64,000 nucleotides of DNA from Anaerolineae bacterium (GTDB lineage Bacteria; Chloroflexota; Anaerolineae; UBA4142; SHND01). Location of the stretch: assembly GCA_021463195.1 (NCBI GenBank), contig JAJTXZ010000006.1, positions 1-64,000 on the forward strand, read 5' to 3'. Position numbers and translations under genes: made by a program. How positions within the stretch are numbered: the first letter of the stretch is position 1; each line of letters starts with the position of its first letter. The notes beneath the pieces are model-generated. The model saw nothing but the letters and a program-made list of their open reading frames with translations, had not been told where the DNA came from and ran no database searches. This document shows positions 43,291 through 52,736 of the stretch, in pieces.

Positions 43291-43319
43291 ATCATACACA
43301 ATTTTTCCGCGCTTGACAA
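43291..43319 (-). promoter_or_regulatory. Promoter of the CxxCH lipoprotein gene (divergent pair, minus)
   Basis: Minus strand TTGTCA (43314-43319), 17 nt, TATGAT (43291-43296); 5 of 6 matches in each box. Leader about 190 nt. The 399-bp gap 43094-43492 contains this and the plus-strand promoter, and no gene. Confidence 0.6.
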
Positions 43320-43349
43320 GACCCTCGCGCTTTTTTTTTATATTCCATA

Positions 43350-43378
43350 TTGAATCCGCGTCAAGAAATAGGTATAAT
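43350..43378 (+). promoter_or_regulatory. Promoter of the beta-helix genes (divergent pair, plus)
   Basis: TTGAAT (43350-43355), 17 nt, perfect TATAAT (43373-43378), about 110 nt before the ATG at 43493. A second -35-like TTGACA at 43313-43318, 18 nt before TTTATA, overlaps the -35 of the divergent gene. Confidence 0.6.
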
Positions 43379-43492
43379 TGCTTTATGTAGTTTTATTTTG
43401 TCTATAATTGGTAGCGCATAAAGACGATTCTCAATCTGAGCGTAAACCGAGCGTTTTGTCGCTTGGGCGGCGCGTGATTTTTCGGTGCGACT

Positions 43493-45166
43493 ATGCTGCG
43501 ATACATTGTTTATTTCGGTTGCGCCTTGTTCAGTCTTTTTTTCTCGATAACCTGCCCTCTTTACGCGGCAGGCGAAGAGCCCGCGACCGCGCTGTCGCCG
43601 GATGGAACGCTGCGCACACTCGCGGCAAACGCGGAAACGTGGTTTCGTTTTGACTATGGCGGCAGCCACAGCCCTCTGCAAATTGAATTGACGGACAGCG
43701 GATTAGCGGACATCCGCTTTTCCCTCCACACGCCGGAACAACTCGCGGACTGGCGGCGTGGGTTAGCGCTCAAAGCGATTGGACAAATCGCGCGCGCGGG
43801 CGGAGTGCCGAATGATAATCTGAGATGGGCAGGACATTTTCAAGCCGCCGGAACTTATTACATTGTCGTCCGCAATTTAATGAATATAACGGTCAGCTAC
43901 CGACTCGTTGTTTCTGGACCGACAATCTCGAGCTCTCCGAATACTGCTGATCAAGCCTCCAATTCGCAGGCCACAAACACCGCTTCTTCCTCCTCTCTGC
44001 CTACAAACTCAAACATTCCTTCATCCGCGCCATCGGCGGAATTCGCGATTGGCGGCATAGTGACCTTGACGCCTGATGCGGCGCAAGCCCTCGCCTCCAA
44101 AAATAGTGGCGTTATTATCTTGACACGTTCGACCCGTTTGATTGCAGGCGCGGTGTATCCAAACGTTAGTTTTCAGTTAGCCAAATCCGGCGTGCAACTT
44201 GTCGGCGACCCCAATCATCCGCCAACAATTATTGCGCCGGCAGGCAAATACGGAATCGTCGCGCATAACGTCATTGCGCCCACAGTCAAATTTATCAATA
44301 TCCAAACCAGCACGCTAGCGCAAGATCAATGGAAATGGTATTCCGACATTACTAATTACATCAGCGATGATGCCAAGTACGGCGGTATCCTCTTCAAAGA
44401 TACTCAAATTGGCGTCATTCGCAATGTCACGATTATTGGAGCGGATGGCACCACTGACGGCGCAAGTCACAGCGCGGGTATTTCGGGAATCACCTTGCTC
44501 AATACCATCGCCACACTCGTCGCTAAAAATAAATTGAATGGCAATATCTTTGGCATCATTATCGCGGGCGGCAAGGACAATCTGCTTTTGGATAATGTCA
44601 TTCAAGAAAATATCCGTCAGGGTCTGGTCCCTGGCACTGGCGACCTTTGTAATGGTTGCGATTCCGCTGCCATCGCCATCACATATGGCTCGGGCGCAAG
44701 TCAATCGCGCAACAACATCATCGGGCTTCCAGGACATGGCAATTGGATTAGCGGCGGCAATGGCATCTTTGTCATTTTCAATGGCGTTCGCCAAACCGGC
44801 GCGGGCGCAGGCAATTTTAATTTCTTTGTTGAAAATAATATCGCGGCAGAATGGAATGGCGTTGAAGCGGTAGCCACAGAGGGAAATATCTTTGCGCGCA
44901 ATATTATCAATTTTTCAAAAAATACGGTCGGCTATTGGATGACCGGTTCCACATTTACGATGGACAGTCGCTATGAGGAGGGAATGTTGGGCGCGCTAGG
45001 CAAGATCCAAGTTCAAATTACAGACAAGCGTTTTGGTTATAACCTTTCCGGAGTGATGCATGTTGTTGAAAATCCGCAGCTACCCGACCTTGCCGCGCTG
45101 CCGTCCGCCGCACGCGAATTTTTGCGCCAGCAGCCGCCGCACAGTCCCTACGAACCAATTCCATAA
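43493..45166 (+). CDS. Secreted PPC-like plus right-handed beta-helix protein
   Basis: 557 aa. Signal peptide LRYIVYFGCALFSLFFSITC ends near YAAGEE. An N-terminal beta domain of about 110 residues (ETWFRFDYGGSHSPLQIELTD, GTYYIVVRNLMNITVSYRLV) resembles that of the divergent lipoprotein. A Ser/Asn-rich linker follows, then a parallel beta-helix from about residue 180 with coils such as GVIRNVTIIGADGTTDGASH and LLDNVIQENIRQGLVP. Such folds occur in polysaccharide lyases and NosD-like proteins; no catalytic residues are claimed. A weak ribosome site precedes the ATG. It is followed after 30 bp by a second beta-helix gene in the same direction. Confidence 0.8.
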   Translation: MLRYIVYFGCALFSLFFSITCPLYAAGEEPATALSPDGTLRTLAANAETWFRFDYGGSHSPLQIELTDSGLADIRFSLHTPEQLADWRRGLALKAIGQIARAGGVPNDNLRWAGHFQAAGTYYIVVRNLMNITVSYRLVVSGPTISSSPNTADQASNSQATNTASSSSLPTNSNIPSSAPSAEFAIGGIVTLTPDAAQALASKNSGVIILTRSTRLIAGAVYPNVSFQLAKSGVQLVGDPNHPPTIIAPAGKYGIVAHNVIAPTVKFINIQTSTLAQDQWKWYSDITNYISDDAKYGGILFKDTQIGVIRNVTIIGADGTTDGASHSAGISGITLLNTIATLVAKNKLNGNIFGIIIAGGKDNLLLDNVIQENIRQGLVPGTGDLCNGCDSAAIAITYGSGASQSRNNIIGLPGHGNWISGGNGIFVIFNGVRQTGAGAGNFNFFVENNIAAEWNGVEAVATEGNIFARNIINFSKNTVGYWMTGSTFTMDSRYEEGMLGALGKIQVQITDKRFGYNLSGVMHVVENPQLPDLAALPSAAREFLRQQPPHSPYEPIP

Positions 45167-45196
45167 TTCGCGCCGCTGCGCGCAGGGAGCTCTATT

Positions 45197-46570
45197 ATGT
45201 CTCATCCTCGTTCCCCACTCATACCCAAATCTTTGATCTGGAGTCTGTGCGCGCTCTTGCTTTTGGTAGCGCCTATTCCGCTTTATGCCAACGCGCGTCT
45301 CGACAACACATCGGGTGCGCGAGATTCTCTTGCCGCGCCGCGCGCCGAAGGCGGCAGCGCCATTGATTCGTGTCGCGAAATCAATGCCCCAGGTTTTTAT
45401 CAGCTCGTGACGAACTTGCAAGACAGTTGGAGCTGTATCGCCATTGCGGCAAACAATGTCACGCTCGACTGCGATCACAAAAGCATCGCAGGCAAAAATT
45501 TTCTGGGTCCCGGCATTTTGATCAAACGCTATGGGCCTCCGCCCGGCCTTCGCCCGGAAAATATCGAAATCCGCAACTGCAAGATTTTCAACCATCAGTA
45601 CGGCATCTTGGTCGAAGAGGGGCGAAATATTCGCGTCCTCAATAACAATCTATCCAATAATTTCGATGACACGCATGGCTCTTATTTTGGTCCGTGGATG
45701 GGCGCGATGGACGGCGGCGGCTTGCGGATGGACCAGACCCAAGACGGATTGGTCCAAGGCAATATCTCGAATCGTTCAAGTAACGGCATTGATTTGCGCG
45801 ATAGCGAGCGCATCATCGTGCAAAACAATGAGACGACGATGAACAGTGGTTTTGGTATTTTGCTTTGGAATACGAGCCACAGCCGTGTTGTCGGCAATAC
45901 CGCCAATGATAACAGCCGCTGGTGCACTATTACCGATGGACAGTGGAAAAATTGGGTCGTGCAAGGTTGCGATACCGCTGCGATTATGCTGCAAGACGGT
46001 TCCAACTATAACGAAATCGCCGACAATACACTCATCGGACAAAACGGCGACGGCATTTTTATTCGCGCGCACGGCGGGATGCGCTGCGGCGATGGCAACC
46101 GCGTTATCAATAATCGAATTTATGGCGCGATTTGGAACAGCATCGAAGTCGGTTTTTGCAATGGCGTGCTCATCAGCGGCAACTATATCGAACGATCGAA
46201 AATCGGCGTGTGGATTTCCTTTATGGACAATGTCCAAATCTTGAACAATACTTTTGTCAATGTGGATACGTACGGCATCGCGCTCAAAGATTCGCCCAAG
46301 GCGCAGGTGCGCGGCAATGTTTTTCGCGACAGCCCGGAAGGGGTATATGTTTTTTGGGACCCCAGCAATGCTATCATGCTGCGCAAGCCGCTAGCGAGCT
46401 ACGCCTCGCACAGCAGCAACATTACAGGCAATTCGTTTCACAACATGCGAACCGCCGGAATCCATTTCAAAGATTCTACACGCAACTTTGTCAGCGACAA
46501 CCGCTTTGAAAACGTTCCCACTCCGTATTGGCTCGAAGGCGATGTCAGCCAGAATCTGATTTCACCCTAA
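45197..46570 (+). CDS. Secreted right-handed beta-helix (NosD/PbH1-like) protein
   Basis: 457 aa. GGGAGC precedes the ATG. The signal peptide (SLIWSLCALLLLVAPIPLYA) is followed by SCREINAPGFYQLVTNLQDS and ITLDCDHKSI-like NNVTLDCDHKSIAGKNF, a common start of NosD-like periplasmic beta-helix proteins. PbH1 coils run through most of the rest (NIEIRNCKIFNHQYGILVEE, VLISGNYIERSKIGVWISF). Four or more Cys lie in the first two thirds. Likely cotranscribed with the preceding gene and ending in the terminator at 46588. A role on the surface is inferred from the fold only. Confidence 0.8.
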   Translation: MSHPRSPLIPKSLIWSLCALLLLVAPIPLYANARLDNTSGARDSLAAPRAEGGSAIDSCREINAPGFYQLVTNLQDSWSCIAIAANNVTLDCDHKSIAGKNFLGPGILIKRYGPPPGLRPENIEIRNCKIFNHQYGILVEEGRNIRVLNNNLSNNFDDTHGSYFGPWMGAMDGGGLRMDQTQDGLVQGNISNRSSNGIDLRDSERIIVQNNETTMNSGFGILLWNTSHSRVVGNTANDNSRWCTITDGQWKNWVVQGCDTAAIMLQDGSNYNEIADNTLIGQNGDGIFIRAHGGMRCGDGNRVINNRIYGAIWNSIEVGFCNGVLISGNYIERSKIGVWISFMDNVQILNNTFVNVDTYGIALKDSPKAQVRGNVFRDSPEGVYVFWDPSNAIMLRKPLASYASHSSNITGNSFHNMRTAGIHFKDSTRNFVSDNRFENVPTPYWLEGDVSQNLISP

Positions 46571-46587
46571 CAGTTGTTTCAAAATAA

Positions 46588-46615
46588 GAAACCCGTCCAC
46601 CTTTGGACGGGTTTC
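46588..46615. terminator. Intrinsic terminator between convergent genes
   Basis: GAAACCCGTCCA (46588-46599), loop CCTT, TGGACGGGTTTC (46604-46615): 12 perfect base pairs, with T-rich sequence on the plus side. It lies between the beta-helix gene and the opposing secreted-protein gene. Confidence 0.8.
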
Positions 46616-46643
46616 GCTTTGTGATTATTTGCAAATATATCGT

Positions 46644-47546
46644 TCAATTTCGGCACGCCCAACCGTATGCCACCGGGTCTCGGAGGTACGCGTTCGGCGC
46701 ATCAGGGTGCTGAGTGCGACATGCTTCATTCATATCAATGCCGCCCAGACGAAAACCGTTGCGATAACAACCCCACGAATACGGATCATTGAAATTCGTA
46801 AAATTAGAATACGCGCCCGCGCCATTCTTGAACGCGCAATAATCGTTGAGATTCACCAACTTTTCGACGTACACGGAAGGCGGCACAACGGGCGGAGGTA
46901 CCACTGGCGGCGGCACAACAGGCGGGGGAGCGCCGACATAAACCGTTGTCTGCGGATAGCTATATCCTCCGCCATATTGCACGACTGTCAGAAAATAGGT
47001 CGTTGTCGTATAGAGACAAACCCAACGACTCTCGTGTCCTGTCACGCCCTGTCCCTGAAAGTATATTTGATTTACGCCATCTATATCCCAGCGGAGCGTG
47101 GTGCATTGTCCGGGGGCGATATATTGAGGATTTGCGTAAAATAAGCCCGTGCCACCCGTGTTTCCGCCACCACCACCACCGCCGCCGCGAGTGGGAAAGC
47201 TGCCGTTTACATCATAATAAAAATTATGCGTTTCGACATAGCCGTCCGAAAATCGCGCCGTCATTACATAATTCACGTGGCGCTCGCCCTTGTTTTTGAA
47301 AGGGCAGACATATTTGGGCTGAACATCATAATTATCCAACGGAGCTTCATCGCCAGCCCCGCTGTTCAGCGCGAGCCAGGGCCAACCCCAGGGGGAATTG
47401 ATATAAATATAAATGTTCGCGCAACCATCGCTCGTGTTCTCAACCCAATAAGAAATCCGATCACCACCCTGCGCTTGAGCGCTCTGAACAATACCCAATG
47501 CCGCAAAGAGCAACGCGGCGAGCCCGACCCATACACGATGCTTCAT
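46644..47546 (-). CDS. Secreted Cys-rich protein with Gly and Pro-Val linkers
   Basis: 300 aa. The ATG at 47546 has a strong AAGGAGGT. The signal peptide KHRVWVGLAALLFAALGIVQ ends SAQAQ. A first domain (SYWVENTSDGCANIYIYINS) is followed by a Gly8 linker, an Ig-like domain (PQYIAPGQCTTLRWDIDGVN, YFLTVV), a PPPVVPPPVV repeat linker, and a 65-residue C-terminal Cys-containing domain (DYCAFKNGAGAYSNF, RDPVAYGWACRN). The C-terminal domain may be lectin- or inhibitor-like; I do not recognise it. Six to eight Cys suggest disulfides outside the cell. Its own promoter is at 47600. Confidence 0.8.
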   Translation of the reverse strand: MKHRVWVGLAALLFAALGIVQSAQAQGGDRISYWVENTSDGCANIYIYINSPWGWPWLALNSGAGDEAPLDNYDVQPKYVCPFKNKGERHVNYVMTARFSDGYVETHNFYYDVNGSFPTRGGGGGGGGNTGGTGLFYANPQYIAPGQCTTLRWDIDGVNQIYFQGQGVTGHESRWVCLYTTTTYFLTVVQYGGGYSYPQTTVYVGAPPPVVPPPVVPPPVVPPSVYVEKLVNLNDYCAFKNGAGAYSNFTNFNDPYSWGCYRNGFRLGGIDMNEACRTQHPDAPNAYLRDPVAYGWACRN

Positions 47547-47599
47547 GGTTCGACCTCCTTTTTGTCGAAAAACCCATAAAAGATTATTTGCCTGCGGCA

Positions 47600-47628
47600 A
47601 TTATCGCGCAAAATATAAATAGGGTCAA
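47600..47628 (-). promoter_or_regulatory. Promoter of the secreted Cys-rich protein gene
   Basis: Minus strand TTGACC (47623-47628), 17 nt, GATAAT (47600-47605), giving a leader of about 45 nt that contains AAGGAGGT. Confidence 0.65.
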
Positions 47629-47658
47629 TAGATTTTTAATAATAATTTAACTTTTTTT

Positions 47659-49560
47659 TCAACGCGGCGCGTACAATACCAACGTCACCCCGTCCTCAAA
47701 CGCCATGCGCCGCGCTTGAGCCCAATTCTCCGCCAACCAATCGCGCATTGGATTCGGCGCAGCCACCGCGTCGTCATAGACGAACCATACGCGCGCGTAT
47801 TCTTGCCCCAACCGCGTCACCAATGCTTGCGTCGGCGCATCCCAACGCGCGGGATCGCGGCTCAAGCCGTACCATTTCAACGACGCGCGATTTGTATTGA
47901 AAAAATAACGCGCCTGCGCGTCATCGTTAAGAATCAGAACATCTTGCGCCAGCGCTTCACGCTGTATCGTCGCCAATAATTTTTTGTAACCTTCATTGCC
48001 GCCCAGACGCGGATCGTCGGGATAACGCGACATCACCGCCAGCGTCAGTAAAATTGTCAAGACGATACCGCTCCACAGCGCGGCGCGCGACATGCGCGCG
48101 CCACGCGTCGCGCGCGCGAGCAGATACAACGCAAACAAAACAATGCCGAACGACAGCGCGAGCGCAATCCAATCCACCTGCGCGCCGTTCGCGTTCACGC
48201 GCAGCCACGCAAATTCCAAATTCGTCGGTTTGAAAATTCGCCAATGCCCGATGAGCGGCGAAAGCGCAGGTTGAAAAATCGCGTCCCAATCCGCGTTCGG
48301 AAAATTTTTCAACAACGCCAAACGGTACGTCAAGGCATGCACCCCCACACCCGCGAGCGCGTTCACAAAACTGAGCGCGACAAGCAGCGCGAAAACAAAA
48401 CGCAGCGCGTACAACGCAAAACGCGAAACCTGCGGCGGCGCTTCAATGAGTAATTTCAAAAATGGCGCGCACAACAACACCAAAAACGGCAGCGTCGGCA
48501 CGAGAAACCGCGCCGCCCAATTTGTGCCACCCCACCAGTAATACCAAGCGGAAAAAAGGAGCAGGTAGCAAATAGCAAGCGCCAAAACAAAGAATAGTTC
48601 GCGGCGATGCGTTTTCGAAAATCGCCAAATGCCGAACGGCAGCGCGGCGAGAAACGGCGCGTACACAAACAATCCTTTGCCCGGACTAAACAACAAACCA
48701 TACGCGCCGAGCAAGATATTGTTGCTAAAATCTTCGTCCGCGCGATAACCGGTCGTGAACGGATTTTGGAACCGAATGTAATTGTAAAAAAGGATGGAAA
48801 GCGCGCATAATAGGATCGGAAATAAAAATATCCCGACAGCGCGCCATCGAATTCGAAGCGGCGAATTTCCGCGCGCGCTCAAGTCAATTTCCGCAAAAGC
48901 ATACAGCGCATACAGCGGCGCAAGCAAAATATTCGTCGTCCGCGTCGCGATTGCCAAGCCCAATAAAATTCCCGCAAACAACACATCGCGCGTTTTCCAG
49001 GTCGCGCGATAACGCAACAAAAAATAAAACGCGGCGAATAGCGTCGCTAATGCGAACGGTTCGCTCCAAAATTCTTTGGCATACGTCCACGCCGGCGTCG
49101 CCAGACCAAATAATAGCGCCGCAGCCAGCGAAACCGCGATTGAAAATTCCAAGCGCCGCGCGGCGAGATATACAAACGCGCCCGCCGCCGCGATCGCGAT
49201 CGCGCTCGCCAAAACGGGCAACGCCATCAAACCGAACGTCGGCACGCGCAACGCAAGCGCATACAATGGCGCGGCGAGCAGCGCTGCGCCATAACCGTAT
49301 TTGCTGTACGCCTCGCCATCCGGCGCGGGCGCGCTTTTGGTTCCAAAAAATGTCCACATCTGGTCGGTCGAAACGTCGCCGCGTTTCATCGCGCTTTCCG
49401 TCACCGCGAACATCGAAAGCCCGTCCGACGAGGTGATGCGTCCGCTGAACGTGAGCAAATATACGCCGAATAAAAAGAGCGCCAAGAAAATAGCTATCGC
49501 GGCGTCGGACGGCACACAACGGATAACAGACGCCGTGTTATGATTTAGTGGCTGCTTCAT
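47659..49560 (-). CDS. GT39-like multi-pass membrane glycosyltransferase
   Basis: 633 aa from the ATG at 49560, inside the last 23 bp of the GT4 gene. LTFSGRITSSDGLSMFAVTESAM is the first-loop region with Asp, and SAPAPDGEAYSKYGYGAALLAAPLY the second. About 12 hydrophobic segments follow. The C-terminal 110 residues are soluble (DDPRLGGNEGYKKLLATIQR, AQARYFFNTNRASLKWYGLS). It likely transfers a lipid-linked sugar outside the membrane. It is last in a run with GT4 and GT2 genes. An early VIRCVPSDAA stretch coincides with a CGGACGGCACACAACGGAT-type word repeat. Confidence 0.75.
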   Translation of the reverse strand: MKQPLNHNTASVIRCVPSDAAIAIFLALFLFGVYLLTFSGRITSSDGLSMFAVTESAMKRGDVSTDQMWTFFGTKSAPAPDGEAYSKYGYGAALLAAPLYALALRVPTFGLMALPVLASAIAIAAAGAFVYLAARRLEFSIAVSLAAALLFGLATPAWTYAKEFWSEPFALATLFAAFYFLLRYRATWKTRDVLFAGILLGLAIATRTTNILLAPLYALYAFAEIDLSARGNSPLRIRWRAVGIFLFPILLCALSILFYNYIRFQNPFTTGYRADEDFSNNILLGAYGLLFSPGKGLFVYAPFLAALPFGIWRFSKTHRRELFFVLALAICYLLLFSAWYYWWGGTNWAARFLVPTLPFLVLLCAPFLKLLIEAPPQVSRFALYALRFVFALLVALSFVNALAGVGVHALTYRLALLKNFPNADWDAIFQPALSPLIGHWRIFKPTNLEFAWLRVNANGAQVDWIALALSFGIVLFALYLLARATRGARMSRAALWSGIVLTILLTLAVMSRYPDDPRLGGNEGYKKLLATIQREALAQDVLILNDDAQARYFFNTNRASLKWYGLSRDPARWDAPTQALVTRLGQEYARVWFVYDDAVAAPNPMRDWLAENWAQARRMAFEDGVTLVLYAPR

Positions 49561-50737
49561 AGGAATCCAAAAATTGCGCGGCGACGCGTTCGGGCGCCAA
49601 GCGCTCCAAGGCCAACGCGCGTCCGCCGCGCGCGAGCCGCGCGGCATAAGCGGAATCGCGCGCGTATTTTTCCAGCGCGTCGGCGAGCGCGCGCGCGTCG
49701 CGTTCGGGAAACAACAATCCGGTTTCGCCGTCGCGCACAATATCGGTCACCCCACCCGAATCAGTCGCAATCACCGGCGCGCCGCACAACAACGCTTCCG
49801 CCAACACCAGCCCCATCCCTTCGCGCACCGACGACAGCGCGAATGCGTCGCACGCGGCATACAGCGCCGGCAATTCGGCTTGCGAACGCGCGCCCAAAAA
49901 ATCCACGTGCGCGTCGAGTCGCAGCGCGCGGGTTTTGCGCTCCAAAAATTCGCGTTGGTCGCCATCGCCCGCGATACGCAGACGCGCGTCAATGCCGCGC
50001 GCGCGCAAAATGTCTAGCGCGTCAAGCAGCGTGTCAACGCCCTTTTGTTTCGTCAGGCGCGCCACGGTGAGAATGCGAAATTCCCGCGTCGCATTTTCCA
50101 AGTTCAATTTTTCAATTTTCACTTTTGAATTTTGATTTACAAACAGCGGATTCACCGGCATCGAAATCACGCGCACGCGCGCCGCGTCCGCCGCATGCAA
50201 TTCAATCAACCGCTCGCGTAAATAATGCGAGCCGCATGTCACAACGCGCGCTTGTCCAAACGCAAAACGCGCGAGCGGCTGCGCCCACCGCGCCTTGCGC
50301 AGTTGTTCCACATCCGTCCCGTGCGTGGTGATGATGAGCGGCGTATGGGTGAGTTTGGAAACCAGCGCGCCGACCAAGCCACCGGGCAACCACCAGTGCG
50401 CGTGAATCACATCGGGCTGAAATTCTTTCGCCGCGCGCCGCGCCGCGCGAAAATAATTCCACCCAAATCGCGCGAATAAAATTTTTGCGCCGCCGCGCGC
50501 TACGCGTTCGTGCATGACACCCGTGTACGCCAACATTTCTTGCGCGTCGGGCGCGTAATGAAACCGCACGACCTGAACCGCGCCAAAATTTTCGCGGTCA
50601 GACAATCCCGCCGCGTGCGGCGCAATGACCAACGTTTGCGCGCGCGCCGCAAACGCTTGCGTCAAATGCAACAAAAACGCGCCGAGCGAATCATCGGCGG
50701 CGCGAGGAAAAACGTGCGTGAGCAAGAGAACGCGCAT
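49538..50737 (-). CDS. Glycosyltransferase family 4
   Basis: 399 aa, GT-B fold. The N-terminal RVLLLTHVFPRAADDSLGAF and DVIHAHWWLPGG are donor/acceptor-half motifs. FRILTVARLTKQKGVDTLLDAL opens the C-terminal half, and SSVREGMGLVLAEALLCGAPVIAT is the E-x7-E signature that binds the nucleotide-sugar phosphate. A short lysine-rich loop (NQNSKVKIEKLNLENAT) between the halves comes from a word repeat (about 50100-50150). Cytoplasmic sugar transfer to a lipid carrier is likely. It is close to the GT2 gene upstream (4 bp) and overlaps the GT39-like gene downstream. Confidence 0.9.
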   Translation of the reverse strand: MRVLLLTHVFPRAADDSLGAFLLHLTQAFAARAQTLVIAPHAAGLSDRENFGAVQVVRFHYAPDAQEMLAYTGVMHERVARGGAKILFARFGWNYFRAARRAAKEFQPDVIHAHWWLPGGLVGALVSKLTHTPLIITTHGTDVEQLRKARWAQPLARFAFGQARVVTCGSHYLRERLIELHAADAARVRVISMPVNPLFVNQNSKVKIEKLNLENATREFRILTVARLTKQKGVDTLLDALDILRARGIDARLRIAGDGDQREFLERKTRALRLDAHVDFLGARSQAELPALYAACDAFALSSVREGMGLVLAEALLCGAPVIATDSGGVTDIVRDGETGLLFPERDARALADALEKYARDSAYAARLARGGRALALERLAPERVAAQFLDSYEAATKS

Positions 50738-50741
50738 GTCG

Positions 50742-51740
50742 TTACCGCGTCAATCGCTCCTCAAGTTCGCGCGCGCGCAGCGTTTGTTCCAAATCTTCCA
50801 AGCGGTCGGCTTGCGAAACGACGAGTTCGGCGAGAAAGCCGCCGATGAACAATAGAATGCCCGCGATAAAAATAAAACCCGCGAGCGTAAACAACGGACG
50901 CTGCTGCATATTGCCCGGCGTATTGAAATATAAAATGGTCAGATACGTCCAAATGAGAAACGCGAACAAAATCGCCGCCGCGCCCAGACCGCCAAAAAAC
51001 AACATCGGCTTGCGCGAAAACGTCATCAAGAATTTCACCACCAACACATCGAGGAACGAAATCGGAATGCGCGCAATGCCAAAATTGCTTTTGCCTTTTT
51101 GACGCGGATAAAAATTGACCGGGACTTCGCCGATTTTGTATCCATTTTCCGACGCGATATGCAAAATGAAACGATGCCAGTCCGAACGCAAATGCAACCC
51201 GTCCAGCGCCTCGCGTCGAAACGCCTTGATCCAATTCATATCGTGCGCTTGCACATCGAACAGCGCGCGCGACACCGCGTTGTAAATTCGCGACGCGAAC
51301 ACTTTGCCGTCGCTGCGTCCCTGCCGCCAGCCCGCGACGACATCGTAACCTTCATTCAATTTCGCCAAGAGTTTTGGAATATCTTCTTCGGGATCCGATT
51401 CCAAATCGGCGGGTAAAAAAATTACCGTCTCGCCGCGCGCGTGCCGAAAGCCCGTTCGCATTGCTTCGGTGAGACCGAACGAACGGCGGTGCCGGAACAA
51501 GCGTAGAAACGGATATTGCGCGGCGGCCGCCAGCGCTTCTTGCCATGTCGTATCCGTAGAACCGTCATCCACAAAAATCACTTCCGCGTCCAACGCGTTG
51601 TCGCGGAACGCGCGCGCGATTTTTTCCATCAACGGCGCGATATTGCCCGCTTCATTGCGCGCGGGAATAAAGACCGAGAGATACGGATGCGTCGGGGCGA
51701 GCAAAGGCGGAGACGGGAGCCGGGAGATTGTTTGTGACAT
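50742..51740 (-). CDS. Glycosyltransferase family 2 (dolichyl-phosphate-mannose-synthase / GtrB type)
   Basis: 332 aa. LSVFIPARNEAGNIAPLMEK, VIFVDDGSTDTTW and FLPADLESDPEEDIPKLLAK (D-x-D-like) give a GT-A fold. SRALFDVQAHDMNWIKAFRR and GEVPVNFYPRQKGKSNFG are typical of polyprenyl-phosphate glycosyltransferases. Two C-terminal membrane segments (KPMLFFGGLGAAAILFAFLI, FTLAGFIFIAGILLFIGGF) and a short helical tail follow. It likely makes the polyprenyl-phosphate sugar that the neighbouring GT39-type enzymes use. The start is taken as the ATG at 51740. Confidence 0.9.
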   Translation of the reverse strand: MSQTISRLPSPPLLAPTHPYLSVFIPARNEAGNIAPLMEKIARAFRDNALDAEVIFVDDGSTDTTWQEALAAAAQYPFLRLFRHRRSFGLTEAMRTGFRHARGETVIFLPADLESDPEEDIPKLLAKLNEGYDVVAGWRQGRSDGKVFASRIYNAVSRALFDVQAHDMNWIKAFRREALDGLHLRSDWHRFILHIASENGYKIGEVPVNFYPRQKGKSNFGIARIPISFLDVLVVKFLMTFSRKPMLFFGGLGAAAILFAFLIWTYLTILYFNTPGNMQQRPLFTLAGFIFIAGILLFIGGFLAELVVSQADRLEDLEQTLRARELEERLTR

Positions 51741-51806
51741 CAAAAGTTTAAAATCGCGGCGGAGGAACGCGCCGCGAAACTCTGTCGCCTCGCAAAAATT
51801 ATACCA

Positions 51807-52667
51807 TCAATAGGGCGCGCGCCCTGTCGCAATCGGCAAATCCGCGTCGCGACTCCATTCGCTGAACGACGCCGCGTACAAACGCGCGCGGTCAAAATCC
51901 GCGAGTTCGAGCGCGAAAATTTCCTGCGCCGCATTCACGCCGCTGCCGCAATAGGCGATGATTTCAGACGCGTCGTTCGCGCCCAACGCCTCAAACCGCG
52001 CGCGCAATTCTGTCGGATTGCGAAAGCGCAAATCATTTGTCGAAATCAGATTCCCTGCAAGCGGCGCGCTGATTGCGCCGGGAATGTGTCCTGCGCGCAC
52101 ATCAATCGGTTCCGTTTCGCCGCGATAGCGCTCAGGCGCGCGCGCGTCGAGGATCAAGACGCGCGAATTACGGAGCAATCCAGTCATCTCCGCTTTTGTG
52201 ATCACCATGTTGGGATTCGCGCGCGCGTGAAAATCTCCGCGCGGAAATTTTGGAATCTCTGCGGTCAACGGTCTGCCTTCCACAATCCACTGCGTCAAAC
52301 CGCCGTCGAGCAACGAAACGTTTTCGTGTCCAAAATATCGCAGCAACCACCACAACCGCGCCGCATTCGCGCCGCCCGCATCATCGTACGCGATAACGCG
52401 CGTTTCGCCCGAGATTCCCGCGCGCACCATCGTTTCCGCGAACGCGTCCGCGTCGGGCAACGGATGACGTCCCGTTTTTGCGTCGGGCAGCGGCGGCGCG
52501 GCCAAATCGCGGTCAACGTGCAGATAAATCGCGTTCGGTATGTGCGCGCTTGCATAATCCGTTTCGCCTTTGGTGGGCTGCAATAAATACCAACGCGTGT
52601 CAACGACGCGAACATTTGCGTCGTTCAAGTGTTTGGCAAGCCATTGGGTCGAGATGAGAGGAGTCAA
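51807..52667 (-). CDS. Two-domain sulfurtransferase (rhodanese / mercaptopyruvate type)
   Basis: 286 aa. The N-terminal rhodanese domain (VRVVDTRWYL, YASAHIPNAIYLHVDRDL) is inactive in such proteins, and the C-terminal domain carries the active Cys in IIAYCGSGVNAAQEIFAL. RVLILDARAPERYRGETEPID and AGHIPGAISAPLAGNL are conserved rhodanese strands. It moves sulfane sulfur from thiosulfate or 3-mercaptopyruvate to acceptors. CGSGV rather than CRKGVT points to the mercaptopyruvate branch, but this is not certain. No functional link with the surrounding sugar genes is visible, apart from the sulfate-activation genes 6 kb away. Confidence 0.9.
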   Translation of the reverse strand: MTPLISTQWLAKHLNDANVRVVDTRWYLLQPTKGETDYASAHIPNAIYLHVDRDLAAPPLPDAKTGRHPLPDADAFAETMVRAGISGETRVIAYDDAGGANAARLWWLLRYFGHENVSLLDGGLTQWIVEGRPLTAEIPKFPRGDFHARANPNMVITKAEMTGLLRNSRVLILDARAPERYRGETEPIDVRAGHIPGAISAPLAGNLISTNDLRFRNPTELRARFEALGANDASEIIAYCGSGVNAAQEIFALELADFDRARLYAASFSEWSRDADLPIATGRAPY

Positions 52668-52690
52668 GGGACAAGTAAAAAGTTAAAAGT

Positions 52691-52736
52691 TAAAAGCTAA
52701 AAGTCATGCAAAGAATATTTTTACTTTTAGCTTTTA
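52691..52736 (-). terminator. Hairpin made of AAAAGTT/AAAAGCT word repeats, terminator-like
   Basis: AAAAGCTAAAAGT (52692-52704) pairs with ACTTTTAGCTTTT (52723-52735). On the minus strand it overlaps the stop of the aminotransferase gene and is followed by T-rich repeats. The arms are repeat words also found at the sides (52676-52691). Confidence 0.55.
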
